From positions 60,369,584 to 60,433,583 of the forward strand of contig NC_087062.1 in NCBI RefSeq assembly GCF_963678635.1: a stretch of 64,000 nucleotides of DNA, in the 5' to 3' direction. Below the pieces are notes generated by a model. It was not told where the DNA came from, did not search any database, and saw only the letters and a list, made by a program, of their open reading frames with translations. Shown here one piece after another: positions 34,189 to 44,967 of this stretch. The position numbers and the translations under genes were made by a program. Every line of letters begins with the position of its first letter. Position 1 is the first letter of the stretch. This DNA is from Symsagittifera roscoffensis (lineage: Eukaryota > Xenacoelomorpha > Acoela > Convolutidae).

Positions 34189-36690
34189 ATTGAACCCATC
34201 CATTCTACACAAACGGCACAAGAAACTAACGAAATCAACACTACAAATCAATCCAATGAAAATGACAAAACAAAATGCTTGAATACAAATCACATCTATC
34301 AAAATATACAAAAAGAACAACCCAAAGAAAAAATTTGGACCAGACAATTTCTTTTAGAAAGTCCAAAAAGCAAAGAATTTCAACCACCAGATCTTGAAAT
34401 TGATTTTTTAATTGATTCAGGAGCAGAATCAAACATAATAAACATTCCCACATGGAATGAGATAAAATCACTACACCCAAAACTAACGCCCCTTGAAACA
34501 TCCAGTAAACTAGCAACAGCACAAGGATCAACATTGGTACACTATGGAAAAATTCAATTATTTCTTCTCCCCACAAGAACAATAGAGCAAAATAAAATTT
34601 TAAATAAACCATTTAAACAAATATTCCATATCACTGATATTAAACACAATATCATTGGAATACCATTTATCTCTAAATATATACCAACAATCAACATTTT
34701 GAATAGTAAAATACTAATCAAAGATAAATACTCAAAAACAAAAGACACATCCCTAACATTTTTTCAAAGATTAAATAAACAACCACCATTCTTTTCAAAA
34801 TTTTATCCGATATATAATCAACAAAGAAAACACCTGAAACCACTATCAGGAAACATATATAATTTTTCAATAAAACAAGTTCACCAATATGATAAAAATC
34901 AAATTAGACAACAACTCTATATGTCAGATTTTGAATTCAAACCTATCCATAAGATTTTCAAAATCACAATCTCATCCATAAAATATTTGAAAAACTCGAA
35001 TTCAGATATTATTTCTCTACATGTATACAACAATACACCCTATCAAGTAACACTACCTTTAGGACTTTTAGGCTATTGCGAAACCAACGCTACGATATCA
35101 CCAGTACACGAAAAAGCATACCGCGTAAATAATATACTCCAATTATTAGATATTTGTCAATCCACAATTCTTAATGAAGAATTATCCATAAATAATATAA
35201 TAAGTAATGAAAAAAGAAATACAGATTATTTCACAAAAACCCCATATTTCAAACCTATATTCAACATAAATAACTATACAGAGAATCAACAGAAATTTTT
35301 AACAATGTTTAACTTCCAACATTCACAAATATCACAAGACGAATTTGATAAATTAGCCAAACAGCTAATAAAATATTCATCAGTCTATGCAACATCCAAA
35401 TTTGATGTTGGCAAAATCAGCTCATCACTACATCTCCCATTAAAACCTGACGCAGTTTTCAAAAAACAAAGAGCAAGTAAAGTACCAATTCATTTACACG
35501 ATAAAGTAAACAGATTACTCGATATTTTAGAACAATACAAAATTATCTCACCGGTAAACAAAGAAGAACAACCAAAAGGTAACACATTTATCAACCCTGT
35601 TATCATCCTAGCAAAAGGAGAATCATTAAAAATAGTTCTAGACGCTAGATATCTTAATTCACTAATAGACGAATCAAAATGCAATTGGCCTATTGAACCA
35701 ATACAAGTTATTTTAACAAAAATAAACGAAAAATACTTTACAACCGCAGATATGAATAGTGCTTATAATCAAATGCCACTAGATGAACAATCGCGATGCT
35801 TAACACAATTTGTTATTGGAAATCAGCAATATGAATTCAACCGCCTATTCTATGGAATATCCATAGGACCAGCAGCATTTTCAGCTTTTATGAGCAAAAT
35901 TTTTCGACCACTAATACTTAAGAAAAACGCAATCACCTATTTAGACGATGTTTTTATGCAATCACAGACAAAAGAAGAAATGTTTAAAGTTTTAGAACAC
36001 TATCACAAAATACTTCAGAACGAAAATCTGAAGGCCGCCCCCGATAAATCACACTTCTTTTTAACACGAGTTAAATTCTTAGGACATAATATAGAAAGAA
36101 AAACAATCACTCCATTAAAATCACGCATTGATGCTATTCAAAAGCTCCAACCACCAACAAACAAAAATAAAATCCAAGAATTCCTTGGAATGTTGAATTT
36201 TTTAAGCAAATATGTCTATAAAATGCAATTATACCTAAGACCATTCTATAATATACTTAGACAACAAAATAATTTTGAATGGAACACAGAACATCAAGCA
36301 CAATTTGAAGAAATTAAAAAACTCTTAACTGAACAAATTTCGAATACAATTCCAAATCCAAATCAACCATTCTATGCAATGTGCGATGCTTCGAATTTTG
36401 GCATCGGCGCAGCATTATTACAATCACACAATGGTACAAACAAAATGAACCTTATATCAGCAAATTCTCGACTATTCACTCAAGCAGAGCTACGACTCTC
36501 AACTCTAATGAGAGAATGTACAGCCATAATATATACACTAACAGAATATGAATTTCTAATACTTGGATCAAAACATCCAACAGTTCTATTCACAGATCAC
36601 AAACCAATCATTTTTCTCTTTACACAAAAATCTAATCCAAATCACCGAGTTTATAGATTTCAATTAATTCTAATGAAATTCCCAAACTAA
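34189..36690 (+). CDS. pol: Pol, first part: protease, reverse transcriptase, RNase H
   Basis: Open in the gag frame directly after the gag TAA. No ATG start is apparent, so expression probably uses stop readthrough or a lost sense codon. An aspartic protease active site, DSGAE, lies at 34414. Reverse transcriptase follows with DMNSAYNQMPL, FNRLFYGISIGPAAF and the catalytic YLDD at 35938-35949. RNase H has CDAS at about 36381, the LRLSTLMRE helix and FTDHKP. The domain order fits Ty3/gypsy. The frame stops at a TAA (36688-36690) within the end of RNase H, but coding similarity continues in the same frame beyond it, as WTAEKN and PDTLSRN. This is the break described in the next entry. Confidence 0.9.
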   Translation: MEPIHSTQTAQETNEINTTNQSNENDKTKCLNTNHIYQNIQKEQPKEKIWTRQFLLESPKSKEFQPPDLEIDFLIDSGAESNIINIPTWNEIKSLHPKLTPLETSSKLATAQGSTLVHYGKIQLFLLPTRTIEQNKILNKPFKQIFHITDIKHNIIGIPFISKYIPTINILNSKILIKDKYSKTKDTSLTFFQRLNKQPPFFSKFYPIYNQQRKHLKPLSGNIYNFSIKQVHQYDKNQIRQQLYMSDFEFKPIHKIFKITISSIKYLKNSNSDIISLHVYNNTPYQVTLPLGLLGYCETNATISPVHEKAYRVNNILQLLDICQSTILNEELSINNIISNEKRNTDYFTKTPYFKPIFNINNYTENQQKFLTMFNFQHSQISQDEFDKLAKQLIKYSSVYATSKFDVGKISSSLHLPLKPDAVFKKQRASKVPIHLHDKVNRLLDILEQYKIISPVNKEEQPKGNTFINPVIILAKGESLKIVLDARYLNSLIDESKCNWPIEPIQVILTKINEKYFTTADMNSAYNQMPLDEQSRCLTQFVIGNQQYEFNRLFYGISIGPAAFSAFMSKIFRPLILKKNAITYLDDVFMQSQTKEEMFKVLEHYHKILQNENLKAAPDKSHFFLTRVKFLGHNIERKTITPLKSRIDAIQKLQPPTNKNKIQEFLGMLNFLSKYVYKMQLYLRPFYNILRQQNNFEWNTEHQAQFEEIKKLLTEQISNTIPNPNQPFYAMCDASNFGIGAALLQSHNGTNKMNLISANSRLFTQAELRLSTLMRECTAIIYTLTEYEFLILGSKHPTVLFTDHKPIIFLFTQKSNPNHRVYRFQLILMKFPN

Positions 36691-38781
36691 CATATAGTTT
36701 GGACAGCAGAAAAGAATCTTGCATTACCAGACACTTTAAGTCGAAATACACCACCTGAATTACTTACACGTAAAACTACAGTTGAAATACCCAAAAATAG
36801 AAAATTTTACCTTGCAGAAAACGAAACATCACCCCGACTAGAATGCAAATATGCAGTAAAAACTGACGTTGAACAATCACAGATAAACAATCTACAACAC
36901 TTCCCACTTTATTTAGATTGCCAAAATAACCACTACGAAGTTGATCTACTTGGAACATCAACTTTCAAACCAATTCCATACTCACAATGGATAAAAAATA
37001 ACACCCAACAAAAAAGAGTAAAACAACACCCGCATAAAAAAGAGCTTTTTCCATTAATTGAAAAAGAAAATCTAACTGATAAAATAAATTTATCAGGACC
37101 ACAAACAAACGATTCAAAATACACAATAAATCAAGTTTTTGACCTCCATGACCCACTTGATACAATTCCTTTATCTAAATTAGAAATTGAAAACATTTTT
37201 CTCCCCCCAACAAATAAAGTTACAATTAATACTTTGAAACAATATCAAAATCTTGACCCAGTAATTAGACAACTAAAATCATGGCACAAATATAAAACTA
37301 AACCCGTCAAGGCAGATACAACTATTTTAGGAAATAAAACACTCCTCAGATATTTTCGAAAATTTAATAATACAACAATTAACGAAAACACAGACCTTCT
37401 AGAATACCAATTAAATGAATCTACAGTTCCCTGTCTCCCTCTAAGTATGATTCTTATAGCTTTTAATATTTCACATACACAAAACATTAAACGACACTCT
37501 GGATCAGAGAAAACATATTCAAATTTCATACAAAACTTTTATTTTCCAAATGCACCAATTTGGATAAAAGTACTATGCAATAATTGTATAGTATGTCAGC
37601 TAAATAAACCTTATCCAAATCAAAAACAAATAGCACAAAAACAAGATTTTAAAGGACAAAGTTTGTACTTTAACCACCGTATTTCATTTGATACAAAAGG
37701 ACCAATTTCACCCTCATCCGAAGGAAACTCCTACATTATGGTAATTGTTGACGCGTTTACACATTATGTAGCACTTAACCCAGTACCACATTGTAACGCT
37801 TATTACGCTTACACAACACTGTATGAACACTGGATAGCCAAATTCGGACTACCAGAAATTTTAGTTACAGACAACGGTACAGAATTCATAAATAACGAAA
37901 TCATCACATTATGTCATTTATATAACATCAAACACAAACCACGTACATCTCATGCACCTTGGACAAACGGCTTAGTCGAAGGTATGAACCGTTCACTACA
38001 AGAATATCTTAGATGTATCATCAATGGAACTGATACAAGATACACCGAATGGTCAGCAGATGTAAAACTATTTCCCTTAGCATATAATTCACAAATCACG
38101 ACAACTCTAGGAATGTCACCATATGAAATGGTTTTTAATCAAAAGCCACGCAAACCAATTATGTTTACAGCAATCTCTCATAAAAATGCACAAAGTTATT
38201 GTCAACCGAATGAAGAATCAATTTGTTATAACTTACCTTTACATACACACGATGAAGATCATTTTCATCACCCACAAATTCTTAAATTAGCCTCCGGTAC
38301 ACACACCGAATGGATTTTAAACAGAGATAAAAAACACAATGAAATTTACCAAAAAGTAACAAAAAAGTTGTTACAAAGACAAAACATTAATGAACAAATA
38401 AATTCACGCTTTACACCAGCCTCCGATTTAAAAATTGGAACATTTGTTTTAATACCCAATTTTAACACTCAAAAAGGAATCTCTAAAAAATTACAACCCC
38501 TTCGAAAAGGACCATACCAAATAATTGCCAAACCCACTGATGTCACATACAAAATTACCGACTCAAACAAAAAAGAAATTGTTCAACACCGAAACAACCT
38601 ATTACCTTATTACCCAAAAGAATACGCACTACGCGAACTAACTCAATTATATTCTTTCACAGGTTTAAAAGTTATTCAAAATACCCCACATACGGAGAAT
38701 AAAACAAAGGAACAACATGACATTCATCTCGAAAACCAAAATAAAAAATCAACTAAACGAAAAACAGTACAAAAAAGCTAG
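36691..38781 (+). CDS. pol: Pol, second part: end of RNase H and integrase
   Basis: Same frame as the first pol part, after the in-frame TAA. It begins with the conserved WTAEKN-LPDTLSRN connection, then a zinc-binding region (KRHSGSEKT...CNNCIVC) and a DDE integrase core with Asp at 37690, Asp at 37870 in TDNGTEF and Glu at 37978 in GLVEG; the last two are spaced DX35E. A C-terminal basic domain follows (LRKGPYQII). The frame ends at TAG 38779-38781. A neighbouring frame carries what looks like the usual integrase tail (SSRLRNQPRKNYK) up to 38969, so there is probably a frame change near 38700-38770. Confidence 0.88.
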   Translation, partial: HIVWTAEKNLALPDTLSRNTPPELLTRKTTVEIPKNRKFYLAENETSPRLECKYAVKTDVEQSQINNLQHFPLYLDCQNNHYEVDLLGTSTFKPIPYSQWIKNNTQQKRVKQHPHKKELFPLIEKENLTDKINLSGPQTNDSKYTINQVFDLHDPLDTIPLSKLEIENIFLPPTNKVTINTLKQYQNLDPVIRQLKSWHKYKTKPVKADTTILGNKTLLRYFRKFNNTTINENTDLLEYQLNESTVPCLPLSMILIAFNISHTQNIKRHSGSEKTYSNFIQNFYFPNAPIWIKVLCNNCIVCQLNKPYPNQKQIAQKQDFKGQSLYFNHRISFDTKGPISPSSEGNSYIMVIVDAFTHYVALNPVPHCNAYYAYTTLYEHWIAKFGLPEILVTDNGTEFINNEIITLCHLYNIKHKPRTSHAPWTNGLVEGMNRSLQEYLRCIINGTDTRYTEWSADVKLFPLAYNSQITTTLGMSPYEMVFNQKPRKPIMFTAISHKNAQSYCQPNEESICYNLPLHTHDEDHFHHPQILKLASGTHTEWILNRDKKHNEIYQKVTKKLLQRQNINEQINSRFTPASDLKIGTFVLIPNFNTQKGISKKLQPLRKGPYQIIAKPTDVTYKITDSNKKEIVQHRNNLLPYYPKEYALRELTQLYSFTGLKVIQNTPHTENKTKEQHDIHLENQNKKSTKRKTVQKS

Positions 38782-38969
38782 ATCAAAATATACCTCAAAA
38801 AGAAAGAAAAAATAGAAAATTGACAGAAAAAATAATACCCCAAGAACAAATCGACAAATCAGAACATAGAGAGTCATCACGACTTAGAAATCAACCACGT
38901 AAAAACTATAAAACATTCATTCCACAGTCTAAAATATTAAAGAAAGTCGAATTTCAAAAAGAGCTTTAA
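38782..38969 (+). CDS. Probable integrase C-terminal tail in a shifted frame
   Basis: The reading frame offset from integrase is open to TAA at 38967-38969 and encodes a basic stretch with SSRLRNQPRKNYK, of the kind that ends many gypsy integrases. It has no start codon of its own. Either this copy has a frameshift or the tail is reached by some recoding. A chance similarity in A-rich sequence is possible. Confidence 0.5.
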
Positions 38970-39924
38970 TTTTATATTTCATAATCTTTGCACCACTGAA
39001 ATATTTTGAACTTTCATTTTTCAAAATAACATGCTGACAAACAAGCAACGATTCTAGTTCAAAATTAGCCAATAGGATTCATCCAATCCGTCACCTTCCA
39101 ACTAGACGAACGATATTAAACTCCAGGCATATCTATAACTATAACTTTGCGACCTCCAGGTCAAAAATAAGCAAACCACTCCAACTTGACAACTAAAATA
39201 AATACCACCATAATATCATAACCCTCCCTTATCTAATAACCCAAAGATCAACAATATTTCCCCAACTCCGATCTCAAATACCCCCCAAACAAATATGTTA
39301 AATTAGCCTAAAGTAAAGGAACGACCATTTTAATTAGCCTAAAGTATAAAAATCTCAAAAATACCCCAGATCACTTGACAAATAAAAAGAAGACAAAGAA
39401 GACCTCCCGATCACCATAAAATTCGCCCCAAACAATTTTTCACAAAACTCAACCCAGTTGTCAAAAAACCAATAAATAATTCGACCACACTTGAAAATTG
39501 CCTCAAACAACAAAAAATATTCGGTCAAGAAGCCATTTCGTAAATGCTCTTCTCTCGACCAGTCAACATAATTCTTAACATTCTCATAAACTTTTTAACG
39601 ATATTTAAACTTTTAATCATATTTCTTTTTGATACCTTTGAATCTTTTGTAATAATCTTAATCATTTTTTGCAATATTTTTTAAATTTTCTATTCCATAT
39701 TTGAACTATACCTCCAGCTTTCAAAAGCTATTGACTATATCCACAGGTACGATTCACAAAATTAATCTAAATGATACAAACCATTTTTAGTAGAACAGAT
39801 ATTTTTTTACTATTTGTAATTTTTATAACATTTCTATCATCCCTCATCTAGACAATATGCAAATGTATAAAGAAAGCAATCATCACATTCGCCCTAGCAA
39901 CAATCCTCCTAATTCTTTTTCTAG
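38970..39924 (+). other. Retroelement spacer ending in a splice-acceptor-like site
   Basis: No coding sequence seen. It ends CCTCCTAATTCTTTTTCTAG at 39905-39924, a pyrimidine tract with AG and a plausible branch site, a strong match to a 3' splice site. The reading frame opens immediately after it. Confidence 0.55.
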
Positions 39925-41100
39925 AAGAATACTATAATAAACATAAATTTTTCCACTAAAAGAATAAATAAAAAACCATCAAAAATTGCTAACCAACAAT
40001 CACTCAGTCAGTCTTCACCGACATCATCCCAAGATAACCCAACACCATCTTCAACTACCCAAAACCCCCAAACATCCACACGAATTTCTTTTCAAGATAA
40101 CCCATATACCTTTGAAGAACGACACGCTCGCTTATCTGAACCACTAGAACCAGTTCAACGACAAGCACCTCTAAGCGAACCAACATATAACCTATACCCA
40201 AGACTACCACAAGAATTAAGTAGAATACGAAATCCTAGTCAAAACCAAAATACAGTCGAAATAAATAGACAAATTATACATCCTCGACGAAACAGAAATT
40301 TTCAAACTCCCCGAGTTCATTTTGATATAACTCAATCCCCATCACAAAGTACTCCAGAAAACCCCATTGGCATATTACCAGAAACCCCTACGCTTCTTTC
40401 ACAACGTAGCACCTCAAGCCTACCCTCAGATTACTTAGGTTCAACACCAACATCTGAACAAATCCGTGAAAACCCTTTTAACCCCACAAACCAAACATCA
40501 CGACTACCATATTGGACAACACATTCATTCACACAAGGTGAACCAAATTTAATCAATGATCCAATAGATATTTCTACGGATACAACAACATCCTCATCAC
40601 TACCAGAAACATTATCACTACCATCAACACCATCAATAAGCCAGATTTCACCACCGCCTTTTAACTTAAATTTCCCAAATAACCTCGACGCTAGATATCG
40701 AGAACAATCATCAACAAATATTTCTTTAAGACTAGACTGGAATACATTCACAGCACCTCCACCATTATTTGGACTACACCCTGAAAGTAACCGACTCCAC
40801 AACTGGGCACTAAAAAGACTACAATATAGACAAGACATTCACGAAGACATTCGTGATCATAACATCCAAATACTCCAACAAAATAGTCTACAATTAAAAT
40901 TTGAAATCACGGTTAAATTAAACAACATTACTCAACATCCCTATCCATTAAACCCACCAAATATAACAGCTCAATCCCTACCACCACCGTTTATAACAAC
41001 TGAAGTGATATACAAATACGACAGATATACCAAAAAAACAATTGGTTACATCACATTTTATAACCCATACTCAGGATTGTCATACACATGTATATTCTAA
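39925..41100 (+). CDS. Pro/Ser/Thr-rich ORF without ATG (391 codons), unknown function
   Basis: Open from just after the TAG of the acceptor-like site to TAA at 41098-41100. I find no ATG in frame, so it should be an internal exon or expressed through a spliced leader start. Roughly the first 270 residues are Pro/Ser/Thr/Gln-rich and probably disordered. The last 120 look folded, with LRLDWNTFTAPPPLFG, LKFEITVKLNNITQ and GYITFYNPYSGLSYTCIF. No known domain recognised and no membrane segment. Codon use matches gag and pol. Its last 13 bases overlap the ATG and first codons of the env-like ORF in another frame. The long open frame in place between pol and env argues that it is real. Confidence 0.6.
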   Translation, partial: KNTIININFSTKRINKKPSKIANQQSLSQSSPTSSQDNPTPSSTTQNPQTSTRISFQDNPYTFEERHARLSEPLEPVQRQAPLSEPTYNLYPRLPQELSRIRNPSQNQNTVEINRQIIHPRRNRNFQTPRVHFDITQSPSQSTPENPIGILPETPTLLSQRSTSSLPSDYLGSTPTSEQIRENPFNPTNQTSRLPYWTTHSFTQGEPNLINDPIDISTDTTTSSSLPETLSLPSTPSISQISPPPFNLNFPNNLDARYREQSSTNISLRLDWNTFTAPPPLFGLHPESNRLHNWALKRLQYRQDIHEDIRDHNIQILQQNSLQLKFEITVKLNNITQHPYPLNPPNITAQSLPPPFITTEVIYKYDRYTKKTIGYITFYNPYSGLSYTCIF

Positions 41101-43094
41101 AAATTTAAATTTTTCTCCAACTCCTTTTTCTAATAACATCAAATGAAAACATAAGCCCTTCCCCCCGCACAGGACCCCAAGATTTATTAGTAACACATTA
41201 CGATTGTGAAGAAAACGAACAAAAAACACTACACAAATATGCAATAAATCAAGTATCACAATGCGAAACAGAACCACAAGCCATAGAAACAACAAATGTA
41301 ATAGCGACACTTTATTCAAAAGCCCGAGCAACAACAGTTATAGGATATAAATTCACAGCAACATTTTCTGAAAAGAAAGTACATTGTTCACAAGTCTCAA
41401 ATGGAAATAAAAACCGACTTGACCACGAATCATTCTACCAGAGTAATATCGAACGACTCCTACATCTCAATCCCGAAGATTGTAAAAACGAGTTACTAAG
41501 ACTCAATATCACAAGAAATAAAAACACAGATAGAAAATTAGTATATTTCCAAGTTTTTGCAGATTCTGTACATCAAGCAGAACTTGAAAGATATCAAGGA
41601 CATATAAAATTAGATAAAAAATACCCATACAACGGCGCACACGGAAGATTAACTTATGATATACACGATAAACATTGGATACCACACATTGGTATAAATG
41701 ACCCATCAAACTGCAAAGCAGACACAAAAAATAAAGGATATCAAGAAATCATGTTTTTCGATTGGAAAATACAACTCGAAAAAATACAACTCACACGCGA
41801 TTTATCTGACAACACCATGATCTATCAAGGAATTAGATTACCTTGTAAAAACGATCAAGGCTATTGTGACCCTACAACACGAACACAAGCAACAATTGTT
41901 TGGTTCCCCGAAGACACATGTACAACATTTCAAGTAGCGAAAATACACGCTCGTATGATAAAATTTCACGAAAAATATTTTATACAATCAATTCCATATG
42001 AACAAGTCCATCCATCACGAAAACAAAGTTCTAATTTTAGAAACATACACAATATAGAAAATAAATTGACACGTTTTCAAATATATCAAGAAACAGAACT
42101 TGCATGTAAATACAGAAATCCACTTCACAAAACACAATACTCCGAGATATTAGTTGAATACGAAAAAGGATTCGACATGACCACTGGAAAAGTAAAAATC
42201 GACCCATACGCCACAGGTCACCCTATAAACGAAGGAACATCATATATAACAGTTGATTTTCAAAAAAGTAAAAGTCAACCTGGTGGACATCTAAAGCCCC
42301 ATGACACTAGAAGCACACGTTTACAAGAACTATCACTAATGAATAAAACATATTTCGGTAATATCCACTATGATATTCACCTAGATATGAAATTAGACTA
42401 CACAATTAGCCGAATTTTTCAAGAAATGTCACTCTCTGAATTAGAAACACTTCACCAACTATGCGAATTAGAAAGGACACAAATCCTACAATCACTTGCA
42501 CTAGCAGTATTAAAAATACCCTACGCAGGATATTTACTATCAGGAAATAGATCAAATTTTTTAGACTATGAAGGAAACATTTTATGGTTTTATACCTGTA
42601 CCAAAAAAGTATCACCACTATATGTTTTTGAAGATAAAAGATGCTATAAAAGAATCCCTATCTTTTATAAGAATAAAGTACATTTCGTTGACACGCTTTC
42701 AAGACGAACCTATTTTTGGGATACCGCAGTCCCATGTGGATCAGAAAATAGCCACAATGTAGTTCAACTGAACCCTGATGAAGATAAATATTACCTTCTT
42801 ACCCCATATCCCACATTAATGCAATCACTCAAAAAATTTTCACCTGAAAGCATCAGAGCTATTGCTCGAAACCCAAATATTGACTTACAATCAATTGGAA
42901 TATATTCAAAATCCGATATCCAACATCACATTAGAACACAACAATTCCAAGAATTATTAACACAAATGGACACTATACAAAGACAATCAATTGACCAAAA
43001 CTTACGCAAACTTGCCGAAACCGCAGGATTTGCAGATATTTATACACAAGACTATAGCGGATATTTTAAAGACATTAAAGACTTCATGTTTTAA
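41088..43094 (+). CDS. Envelope-glycoprotein-like ORF, interrupted near its start
   Basis: An ATG at 41088 is followed at 41106 by in-frame TAA. From 41109 the frame is open for 661 codons, starting with a hydrophobic stretch like the rest of a signal peptide, so the break is in the leader. The ectodomain-like part has many Cys and N-glycosylation sites (NIS, NIT). The later part has PYAGYLLSGNRSNFL, a Cys-Tyr-x-x-Ile-Pro-Ile pattern and FVDTLSRRTYF. I associate this pattern with env-like glycoproteins of invertebrate retroelements and chuvirus-like (class III type) viruses; this is from memory of the pattern, not a search. Position after pol fits env. I see no transmembrane anchor before the stop at 43094. 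Confidence 0.55.
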
Positions 43095-44877
43095 AGACTC
43101 AAATTCCCACCCAACCAACCTCAACACTCCAATTACAATAATTCCACTTTTTGCTTTCCCGCCACCCGATTTCCCAACCAATAATGTAACATCAGGCATG
43201 AATTCAGACACTAATTCACATATCTCAGTTTTATACTCCATCTCACAACTCAATAACCCAGATATTGAAACCCCTGATGAATTTGCAGACTCTGAACCAT
43301 CTCCATCCAATAATTTTCAAACCAACTCCTCAGTTTTTTCAAAACCCCCTTTTCAACCAATCCCGCCAAATAACCCACTCCCATCGATTTCTACACCCTC
43401 TTATGCTTCACAAGTCACCCCAACCTACTCTTCATTTCATTCAGACCGATCATCCAATTCTCCAGATACTCCCCAAATCTCCCAGGAACTAGATAATTTT
43501 ATCACCCTACAACAACAACCCTTCCACCTTGAAAATTCCACTATAAACCAGATTCCATCCACAATAGAATCATTAAACCCACCTACTCCTACACCCTCTT
43601 CAGCTTATACCGCATCATTAGCACCATCCTCCACATCCACCGAATCATCAAATAGCACTAATAGAGCTTATCGCACTTTTAAAAGAAAATTCCCAAACCA
43701 TCCATTTCCAACAAAACCAGGAACAGCCCGTGAATATATTAATCATCCAAATCACACTAACACGAAAATTTTTTTAGCAATCATCTTACCTTCATTTCCA
43801 CAATATACTTTGAACACCCCTAACGACACTAACGACACACGTAATTTTGTAGATGAACAAGTTTTAATGCCTACACTTCATTGGACATCATATTATCATT
43901 TTACTAACCCCCTTTGCCTACCTTTATCTAATACTCACATCGATATAGAAAGAAATAAAGATATGCTATATCGACTCACCACACCACTAACACATAGACA
44001 ATTTACTTATATAGGATATAAAAAGTCACTCAAAACATACACTGCACCCCGAGCTAACGAATACACACTAGAATATTACGATCACAACATCATCCGAACT
44101 AACCAAGACCAATTTTTAGATGATGACCGTTTCGCTAACCCACAAATCACAGAAAAATTTTTCATCAAAACACCATATGTATTTACACTCAATATATTTG
44201 ATCGCAAATTCGATCACATCATTTCTGAAGCACTAACCGACACACAATCTTACGAAAGTTTTGAAGAAAAATTTCAATTATTTTCACTAACCTTTCATTT
44301 CCTTGCACCACATGAAAGAGATTTGCACTGCTCACACGATATTATGTTACGCACTAAACAAACCCACACATATACATATTATCGCTTCATACAAAATCGT
44401 TTTGATCTACACACTCCATCAAGACAACCACACCACCGTTTTCAATTTATTAACTCTAAGTACTCTTCACCATTTTTTCTTAACTTCACATATTGCATCA
44501 AAGATACTAACCTTCACGGTATTCTTCGCAATTATGATCCCATAACCCAAATGTATATTTTTTGTCCCATCACAAAGACCTTCAACGCAGAAGAATCCAG
44601 ACCCTTCCTTATCCCACATGAATTTATTCAACCTATAGAAATCCCAATATTAGAATTCATCCACAACACTAAATACAATCACAAATTATATAATCTCATC
44701 CAAAACACACCTTATGATTTTGCAGTTGGCACTGAAGAACTAAAAACCATCAAAGCACTTCAATTGCTTTGGCCACTGCTTCAAACTAAAAACATCATTC
44801 GCATACTAGCAAAATTACTAACAAATTCCAACATAATACACGAAATCTTCCCCCACGGTTTTTTCCCCGACGACTAA
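43095..44877 (+). CDS. Large 3' ORF of unknown function (559 aa from the first ATG)
   Basis: The frame is open from 42991 (overlapping the env-like end by about 100 bases) to TAA at 44875-44877. The first ATG is at 43198, just after an AACATCAG acceptor-like site, so expression from a spliced RNA is plausible. Residues up to about 220 are Pro/Ser/Thr/Asn-rich. The C-terminal 400 look folded and aromatic-rich, with LHWTSYYHFTNPLCLPLSN, ERDLHCSHD and ILRNYDPITQMYIFCPITK. No membrane segment, zinc motif or known enzyme motif recognised. The layout of a disordered N-terminus plus a folded C-terminus resembles the ORF at 39925-41100, but I see no sequence similarity between them. Confidence 0.65.
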
Positions 44878-44967
44878 CAGGTAAGTATAATTTATCATAT
44901 TCTTAACTAATAAATTCAAATTAAAAAACTAACCATTGTTTATCCATGTCTCATTTTGATTTTTAGT
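44878..44967 (+). promoter_or_regulatory. Possible intron: CAG-GTAAGT donor to TTTTTAG acceptor
   Basis: Three bases after the last ORF stop there is CAG then GTAAGTAT (44881), a near-consensus donor, followed about 85 bases later by GATTTTTAG. Whether it is used is unknown. It could be a small 3' UTR intron, or the donor could join another acceptor. Confidence 0.4.

Noticed and set aside
30279-44877. Reassigned stop code (TAA as a sense codon), suggested by three in-frame TAAs in the retroelement
   Set aside because: Other element ORFs end in TAA at natural boundaries (41098, 43092, 44875), and the host genes lack internal TAA in their best frames and use TAG or TGA. Ordinary nonsense mutation or local readthrough explains the data more simply.
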